Below are positions 54,201 to 63,200 of a stretch of DNA of 64,000 nt, piece by piece. The first letter of the stretch is position 1, and each line of letters begins with the position of its first letter. This stretch comes from Pseudomonas fontis (GTDB taxonomy: Bacteria > Pseudomonadota > Gammaproteobacteria > Pseudomonadales > Pseudomonadaceae): NCBI RefSeq assembly GCF_028656955.1, contig NZ_JAMDGY010000056.1, positions 50,025-114,024 on the forward strand, given 5' to 3'. The notes under the pieces are model-generated. The model saw nothing but the letters and a program-made list of their open reading frames with translations, was not told the DNA's origin and made no database searches. The translations under genes and the position numbers were made by a program.

Positions 54201-57200
54201 CTGGTGGCGGGGCAGGTGGACAACCGGGACGCTGGCCGCATCGCCAGCAACCAACTCCTCAGCGCCAGTGTCACGGGCCTCGACCAACGCGGTGGCGGTG
54301 AGTTGTACAGCACTAGCGCGCTGACCTTGAACATGAACAAGGGCCATCTGAACAACACCGCTGGCCTGATCAACGCACCTGGCCCGCTGGTGTTCGAGAA
54401 CCTATCGAGCGTGCTCAACCAGGGCGGCGAGATTTCCAGCAAGCAAGCTTTTGCCCTGAACGCGCAAAGCCTGGACAACAGCGGCGGCAAGTTGCTGAGT
54501 GGGCAGGTACTGACCCTCAAGATCGATCAGGCGCTGCTCAACATCAAAGGCAAGATTTCGGCCGCCGGGCTTGGCGTTCAAGCTGCAAGCCTGGACAACA
54601 GCGCGGGGATATTCAGCAGTTCGAAAGACTTGTCGCTGAGCCTGATCGGGGAGCTGCTCAACGCGGATGGCAACGTTTCCAGCGCTGGCGCCAGCGTGGT
54701 CAATGCCATGACCCTGAACAACCGCAACGGCCAGGTCATGGCTGACATCAGCCTCGACCTGACTACCCAGGGAGCACTGGCCAACCAGGGCGGTACCCTG
54801 GGTGCCGGCCAGCGCTTGCAGGTGACATCGGCCAGCCTGGACAACAGCCAGGCTGGCAGCCTGGTAAGCGATGGCGACGTGACCGTAAAGGTCGCGGGCC
54901 TACTGGATAACCAGGCCAAGGGCAGTGTCTTGGGCAAAGGCGTCATGGACATCCAGGCGGCGACGCTGGACAACCGCGAGGGGCGTTTGTCCGGGCAAAA
55001 CCTGTTGACCGTGCGCGGTGACAGCCTGGACAACCGCAGCGGTGTGATCCGCGCCAATCAGAATGTAAACCTGCGCCTTGGCCAGTTGGACAACCGTCAG
55101 GGTTTGCTCAGCAGCAAGCAGGGGTTGGAGATTGCTGGGCAACAGGTGCACAACCAGGGCGGCTTGATCAGCGCTGCCGGGCCGCTGCGCCTGACACTCG
55201 ATGGCGTCAATAACGCCAAGGGCCGTATCGCCAGCCAGGCTGACCTGAACGCCACCATCGGTGCCTTGAACCAGCAAGGCGGCGAACTGGTTGCCCAAGG
55301 TGATCTGACCCTGGCTGGCGGCACCCTCGACAACCGTGATGGCGGTCGGGTAGGGGCCACAAAAGCGCTGAAACTCAAGGTTGACGATGTCGACAACCGT
55401 CTCGGCGAAATCTCCAGCCAGGCAGACGCCGAGCTCAACGGCCAGCGCTTGGACAACAGCGGCGGCAAGCTGCTCGCCGGGGTTGCCTTGCAAGTGGCCG
55501 TGGCCAATGTGATCAACCAGGCCAAGGGCCTGGTGTTCGCCCAGAATGTCCGCTTCACCGGTACCACGCTGAACAATGCCCAAGGCACCTTCGCCGGCCA
55601 GCACTCACTGGCCCTGCAATTGTCACAAGGGCTGGACAACCGCCACGGCAAGATCAGCAGCGAAGGCACCTTGAAGCTGGTCGGCCAGCGTATCGACAAC
55701 AGTGCAGGGAGAGTTTCCAGCGCCGGCCAACTGGACATCACCAGCAGCGCAGAACTGCTCAACCTGGGCGGCCTGGTTGAAACCGCAAACACCCTCAACC
55801 TGACCAGCGCCAGCCTCGACAACAGCCAGCAGGGCCTGCTCAAAAGCCAGGGTGGCGCAACGCTCACTACCGGCCTGTTCAACAACACGCTGGGTGGCCA
55901 GTTGGTCAGTGCCGACAGCCTCGACCTCACCGCCACCCAGGTCAGCAACGGCGGGCGTATCTCCAGCGCGGCAACGTTGACCGCCAACCTCACCGGCCTC
56001 AACCAGCAGGGCGGCGAGCTGTTCAGCAATACGCAGTTGAACCTCGACCTGAACCAGGGCGACTTGAGCAACGCCGGCTTGATCAACGCACCGCTCCTGG
56101 TGCTGAAAAACCTTGGCAAGGTCACCAACCACAGTGGCGAAATATCCAGCCAGAATGCCTTCACCCTGGCCGCTCGCAGCCTCGATAACAGCAGCGGCAA
56201 GCTGATCAGCAACCAGGCCCTGACCCTGCGCATTGACCAGGCCCTGGCCAACGTCAAAGGCCGTATCAGCGCCGCCAGCCTCACTAGCCGTAGTGCCAGC
56301 CTGAACAACACTGAGGGCCTGCTCAGCAGTCGTGGCAGCCTGGATGTCGGCGCCAGCGACCTGATCGACAACCAGCGCGGCGTCCTGGCCGGTGACGGCA
56401 GCCTGCTGCTGACCAGCGCCAACCTGGATAACCGTAGCGGCGAGATCGCCGGCAAGGCTGACTTGACCGTCAATGCGCGGCGCATCGATAACCAGAAAGG
56501 CAAGTTGATCAGCACCGACACGTTGCACGCCGGGGGCGCCAGCCTGGACAACCGTGGGGGCCTGGTAGGCGCCACAAAAGCGCTGAAACTCGACATCGCA
56601 ACCATCGACAACCGCGCTGGCGAACTGACCAGCAATGCCGACGTCACCCTCACGGGCCAGCGTCTGGACAACAGCGACAGCGGTCAGGTGTTTGCGGCGC
56701 AGGGCCTGCACCTGTTGGTCGATCAGGTGCTCAACCGCAACGGTGGCCAACTCAACGGCCAGCGCCTGGTGCTGCAGGGGGCGGGGCTGGATAACACCGG
56801 CGGGAAAGTCTTCAGCCAGATGCCATTGGCAATTGATCTGGTCGGTGACCTGGACAACAGCCAGGGGCTGCTCAGCAGCGAAGGTAGCCTCGACGTCAAG
56901 GCGCGCTCGCTCAACAACACCCAGGGCAGCTTGTCCAGCGCTCATGGTTTGAGTGTCGCCGTGAGCGGCACCTTGAACAACCACAGTGGTGAACTGGTCA
57001 GCGACGCTGGCGTGCTGCTGCGCAGTGCCAGCCTTGGCAACCAGCAAGGCACCATCAGCGGCAAGGGCGCCGTTGTGCTCAGCACCGGCGCACTGAACAA
57101 CCACAGCGGTCGCCTCAACAGTGGCGACACCCTGGAGCTGACCGCCGGGCAGGTCAGCAACGGCGGCAGCATCGGCAGCGCCAAGGCGCTGAGCGCCAGC

Positions 57201-60200
57201 GTTACCGGCCTCGATCAGCAGGGCGGCAAGCTCTTCAGCAACAGTGCCCTGACCCTCAACCTGAACAACGGGCACTTGAACAACCAGGACGGCCTGATCA
57301 GCGCCGCCGGCCAGTTGCAGCTCAATAGCCTCAACACCGTCAACAACCAGAACGGCGAGATATCCAGCGCCCAGGCGTTCACCCTGACAGCGCAACGCCT
57401 GGACAACAGCCACGGCAAGCTGCTGAGCAATCAGGGCCTGACCCTGCGCATCGACCAGGCCCTGGCCAACCTCAAAGGTTTGATCGGCGCGGCCAGCCTT
57501 GATGCCCGCGCGGGGTCGCTAGACAACCGCGGCGGCACCCTGACCAGCCGGAGCGACTTGCAACTGACCAGTGATGGCCTGCTCAACAACCAGGACCAGG
57601 GGTTGATCAGTGCGACCCAGTTGCTGACGCTTCGCAGCGCCGACCTGAACAACCAGAACGGCACCCTGATTGGCACTGGCGCCATCAGCCTCAGCGCCAT
57701 GGCGCTGAACAACAGCGCCGCCGGCTTGATCAACAGCCAGGGCGACCTCTCCCTGAACGCCGCCAGCCTCAGCACGGGCAACGGCGGTGAAGTGTCCGCC
57801 AAAGGCGCCATGGCGCTGAAACTGGACGCGCTGTCGCTGGCAGGCGGTCGCGTAGTGGGTGAGCAACAGGTCACGTTGGACATGCACGACGGCGAGCTGG
57901 ACAACCGCAATGGCCTGATCCTCGCCAAAGGCCCGCTGACCCTCAAGGGTTTGCGTACGTTCAACAACCAGAATGGCGAACTTTCCAGCCAGCACAATCT
58001 GTCCATGACCACCGCCACCCTGGACAACAGCGGCGGCAAGCTGATCAGCAGCCAGGTATTGACCGTGAACGCGGCCAACCTGATCAACCAGAACGGTCTG
58101 CTCTCCGGTTGGCAGGGCTTGAACGTCACGGGTGGCAGCCTCGACAACCGCAACAGCGGTACTTTGTCCAGCCGCAGCGGCACGCTTGATGTTCAGCTTT
58201 CCGGCGCGCTGCTCAATGGCGGAGCCGGTGCGCTGGTCAGTAAAGACCGACTGGGCGTCACCGCTGCCAGCCTCGATAACCGCGGCGGGATTCTTTCCAG
58301 TGGCGCGGCGCAGAGCCTGGCTGTCAGCGGGGTGTTGAACAACGCTGACGGCGGCTTGATCGACAGCGGCGCGGGCCTCGACGTACAGGCTGCAACCCTG
58401 GACAACAAGGCCGGGGCGCTCAATGCGCAGAGCGCCCTGGCGGTCACCGCCACCGACCTCAACAATGCTGACGGCACGCTGGTCAGCAATGGCCGGTTGA
58501 CCCTGAGCCTGCTGGGCACCCTCGACAACCGCAATGGCAAGCTGGCCAGCGCCGGCCCGCTGCTGCTGCAGCGCGCCATGCAGGTCAACAACCAGGGCGG
58601 CCAGATCGCCAGCCAGGGCCTGCTGACCCTGTTTGCCGGCGGGATCAACAACAGCCAGCGCAGCACCATCGCCGGCAAGGACCGCGTGGCGATCAACAGC
58701 ACGGGCATCCTGCAAAACGATGCCGATGGTTTGATCTACAGCCAAGGGGCCGACGTGCAGGTCAAGGCCGTCGGCCTGAGCAACCGTGCAGGTGTGGTTC
58801 AAGGCCAGAGCGGCCTGGGCCTGGACGTTGGCGGCAACCTCGACAACGAGGGCGGCACACTGCTGGCGCAGACCGGCGACCTGACCGCCAAGGCCAATAG
58901 CCTGAACAACCAGGGCGGCACGCTGGTCAGCCTCAAGGGCCTGCTGGATGCCAACGTGGGTGCCCAACTGCTCAATGGCCATGGCCAGGGCAGCAAGGGT
59001 GGTGTGATGCAAGGCCAGCGCGTGAGCCTGATCGCCAACAGCATCGACAACCAGTACGGGCGTATCGCCGCCCAGACCGGCGACGCAGTGGTCAGCGCCA
59101 ATGCCCTCGCCAACGCTTATGGCGGCCTGTATGCCAAAGGCCTGGTGCGGGTGACGGGTGGCGGGCTGGATAACAGCTACGGCCAGATAGCGGCGAATCG
59201 AATTGAACTGGGGCTGGGTGGGCAGCTCGGCAACCACGCGGGGATCATCGAAAGCGACACCACCCTGAACGTGCACGCCAACAGCATCGTCAACCAGAAC
59301 GGCCAATTACGTGCCCTGGGCAACAGCGGCAAAAGCGACTTCCAGATCGGTGGCCTGTTCAACAACAACGCCGGTCGCCTGGAGGTGCGCAACAACGACC
59401 TGACCCTGAACTCCGCTGCATTCCAGAACCAGGGCGGCAGCCTGCTGCACAGTGGTACCGGGGCCTTTGACATCGCCACTGCGAACCTCACCAACGTGGG
59501 CGGTGCCGTGGTGACCCGTGGCGGCTTGACCCTGGCCGCAGACAGCTGGACCAACAGCAGCGTGATCCAGGCCGGGCGCCTGACCGTGAACGTCAACACC
59601 CTGAATCAGACCGCAAGCGGGCAGTTGCTGGGGGCTGAAAGCTTTGTCGGTAACGGGGTCAACTGGAGCAACGATGGCTTGCTTGCCAGCGATGCCGGTA
59701 TGGCGGTGCAACTGGCGGGTAGCTACAGCGGCAGCGGCCGGCTCACCAGCCTGGGCGACATGAGCCTCAGCAGTGCCAGCCTGAACCTCAGTGAAAATGC
59801 CCGCATTGGCGGTGGCGCAACCACCCGTATCAGCAGCACTACCCTGAACAACCGGGGCCGGGTGAGTTCCGTTGGCGACCTGACGGTCGATGCGACCACC
59901 CTGAACAACTACGGTTCGCTGGGTGGCACACAGAAGGTCCGCCTGAACGCCGGCCACCTGCTCAACGAACGCGGCCTGGTCTTCAGCGGCAACGACATGA
60001 CCTTGCGGGTCAACGACTTCAGCAACCGTTTTGGCGACGTCTACAGCCTGGGTGGCCTGGACATCGCGCGTGATGACAGCGGTGCTCGCAGCGCGCTGAT
60101 CGAGAACATCTCCGGCACTCTGGAAAGCGCCGGCAACATGCGCTTGCTGGCGGACAGCCTGAGTAACCGTCGTGATCAATTCAGCACCGAGAAAAAAATC

Positions 60201-63200
60201 ATCTCGGGCCATGTCAACGTCTACTCCAACGACAACTGCAAGGGCAAAGGCTGCATGCTGTACTTCAACGCCGTTGAAAAGTCCGAGGACTACATCACCG
60301 GCAGCTCCGCCAGCGCGTTCCTGAATGCCGGTGGTGACCTGACAGTTGGCAGCAAGACCTTCGACAACCTTTACAGCTCGGCGTCAGCGGCGGGCAACAT
60401 CCTCATCAACACCGATGTGCTGAACAACACCGGTGCGTCCGGTGGTGAAGAGCGCCATATTTCGACGGGCATGTATACCCGTAATCGCGATCTGCACTAC
60501 AGCTTCATGGACCTTCAGGCGCGGTTCAACGATAGCAACAATCCTGCATCGGCAAACTACCGTCCAGGGGACGTGACCCTGGACCAGGTCCTGGCAGTAA
60601 ACGCTTTCTTCGATTTCAGCACCTACGTGGTGCCGACGTCTGGAAGTGTCATCGCTCAGGCGCTCATCCAGGCGGCGGGCTCGGTAACGGTCAACGCCAC
60701 GCAGAAAATCGACAACAGTGTCATCCGTCCGAACGCCACGGATATCAACACCCCGGCGCACAATCGCAACACCAACGCCGATGTGTTTGCCTCCACCGTC
60801 AAGCCAGTGATCACGGCACAGCTGCCCCCAGACCTGGCACAGCGCCAAGTCAACCCGGTGACGTTGCCGGGCTTCAGCTTGCCCACCGGGCAGAACGGCT
60901 TGTTCCGCCTGAGCGGGCAGGGCGCCAGTACGGGCCAGGCAGCGTTGGGCAGCGCCGGCCCGCAAAGTTGGGCCCTTGGCGGCGCCAGTGTCGGCCTGGC
61001 ACAGCGCCAACAGAGCCTGCCTGAAACCCAGGGCCGCACCCTCCAATTGGAAGATGTCGGGCAGTTGTCCGCCAGCGCCAGGCAGGTATCGGTGGCGGCA
61101 CGTGAGGCCAGTGGAATCGCTGCCAGCGTTGGCACCATCAACGTCGCAGGCCTCGGCAATGCGGACGCAGGCACCTGGCAATCCGGGCAGGCAGTCGTGG
61201 CTGGCATTGCGCAGGTTGACGGCATCAGCGCGCAAAACCCTGCAGACGGTTCCCGACCGACGGTCGACGTTACACGACCGAACCTTGAGCTACCCGGCCT
61301 GACGCCGGCCGAGCGCGATGCGCAGATCGTGGTCACTGCGCCTTCGGGTTCGGGTACTTCCCAGCCGGCGCTGAACGTTCCGAGCCTGACCGTTGGCGGC
61401 CGGGACGTGAAAGTCACCGGCAACCAGGCGCAGGTGCCGCGCCCGGATTTGACTGTGGCGCACCTGACCACTCAAGAGCCTGAGGTCCAGGTCATCGGCA
61501 GCCAACAGCCGGTGCTGACGCCGGCCATTGTGAGTGCACCGGTTGCAGTTGCCCCGCTGCCTGCGCAAGCCGGTACCCGACCTGGCGTGGTCGTCGCCCA
61601 GCCGATTGCCGCTGCCGAACAGTCAACGCCGGTGGCGAGCCAGACCATCGATCGGGTCAAGGGCCTGCCAACCGGCAGCTTCGTGTCGCAGCCGCACAAA
61701 TACCTGATCGAGACCAACCCGGTACTGACCGACCTGAAGCAGTTCATGAGTTCGGATTACCTGTTGGCCGGGCTTGGCTACAACGCGGATGAAAGCGCCA
61801 AGCGCCTGGGTGATGGCCTGTATGAGCAGCGCCTGATTCAGCAGGCAGTGCTTGAACGTACCGGCCAACGCTTTATCAACGGCCAGAACACCGACGAAAA
61901 GTTGTTCAAGTACCTGATGGACAACGCCCTGGCCAGCAAGCAGCAACTGAACCTGGCGGTGGGGGTGACCCTGACTGCGCAGCAGGTTGCAGCGCTGACC
62001 CACGATATCGTCTGGCTTGAAACCCATGAAGTGAATGGCGAGAAGGTGCTGGTGCCGGTGCTGTACCTGGCCCAGGCCGACAACCGTCTGGCGCCGAACG
62101 GCGCATTGATCGCGGGTAAGGACCTGAACCTGGTTACCGGGGAAAACCTGTTCAACGCCGGCACCCTGCGGGCTACCAACAACCTCTCGGCGATGGCTGG
62201 CAACGACCTCATCAACAGCGGCCTGATCGAAGCGGGTAACCGCCTTGACCTGTTGGCGGGCAACAACATCATCAACAAATCCAGCGGGATCATTAAGGGT
62301 CGTGACGTGACCTTGACCGCCGTTGATGGTGACGTGATCAACGAACGCACTGTAACCACCCTCGACAACAGCACCGGCAAGTCGCTGACGCGCGACTTCA
62401 TCGACAGTGCTGCGCGTGTCGAGGCGGCCAACGACTTGAGCCTCAAGGCCGGGCGTGACGTGGCGAGCGTCGGCGGCGAGCTGAGCAGTGGTCGTGACAC
62501 CAGCATTGCGGCTGGGCGGGATGTGCACATCAACTCGGCGGAGCAGCGCGTCAACATCGATGTGGGCAAGTTCCTGCGTTCACAAACCACCACGCAGCAC
62601 GGTGCGAGCGTGGAAACCGGGCGTGACTTGAAGATCACGGCGGGTCGGGACTTCACCGCGATTGCCAGCGAGATCGACGCCAAACGTGACCTTGAAATTG
62701 CGGCGGCGGAGAACCTCACGGTGGGTTCGGCGGCGGACGAGGAGCACTCCACCAGCAAGACCCGCACGGCGAAACGCCAGGAAGACCACGTCAGCCAGGT
62801 GTCGTCGGTATTGAACGCGGGTGGGGACGTCACGCTTGTGGCCGGTAAAGACCTGGCCATGATCGCCAGCCGCATCAGCGCGGGAGATGACGCTTACCTG
62901 GTGGCGGGCGATCGACTTGGCTTGCTGGCGGCTGAAGACAGTGATTACTCGCTGTATGACATGAAGAAGAAGGGCGGTTGGGGCAAAACCCAGACCCAGC
63001 GTGATGAGGTGACGCAGGTCACCCACATCGGCAGCGAGATCAAGACGGGTGGGGACCTCACGCTCAAGAGTGGCAGTGATCAGCTGTACCAGGCGGCCAA
63101 GCTGCAGAGTGGTGAAGACCTCACGCTGGACAGCGGTGGTGATATCACCTTTGAGGCGGTCAAGGACCTGCATCAGGAGAGTCACGAGAAGAGCAGCAAC

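Noticed and set aside
51951..57413. Long minus-strand ORFs (up to ~800 codons) across tpsA
   Set aside because: They are antisense to the repetitive high-GC tpsA frame, have Val/Gln-rich low-complexity sequence, and match no family.
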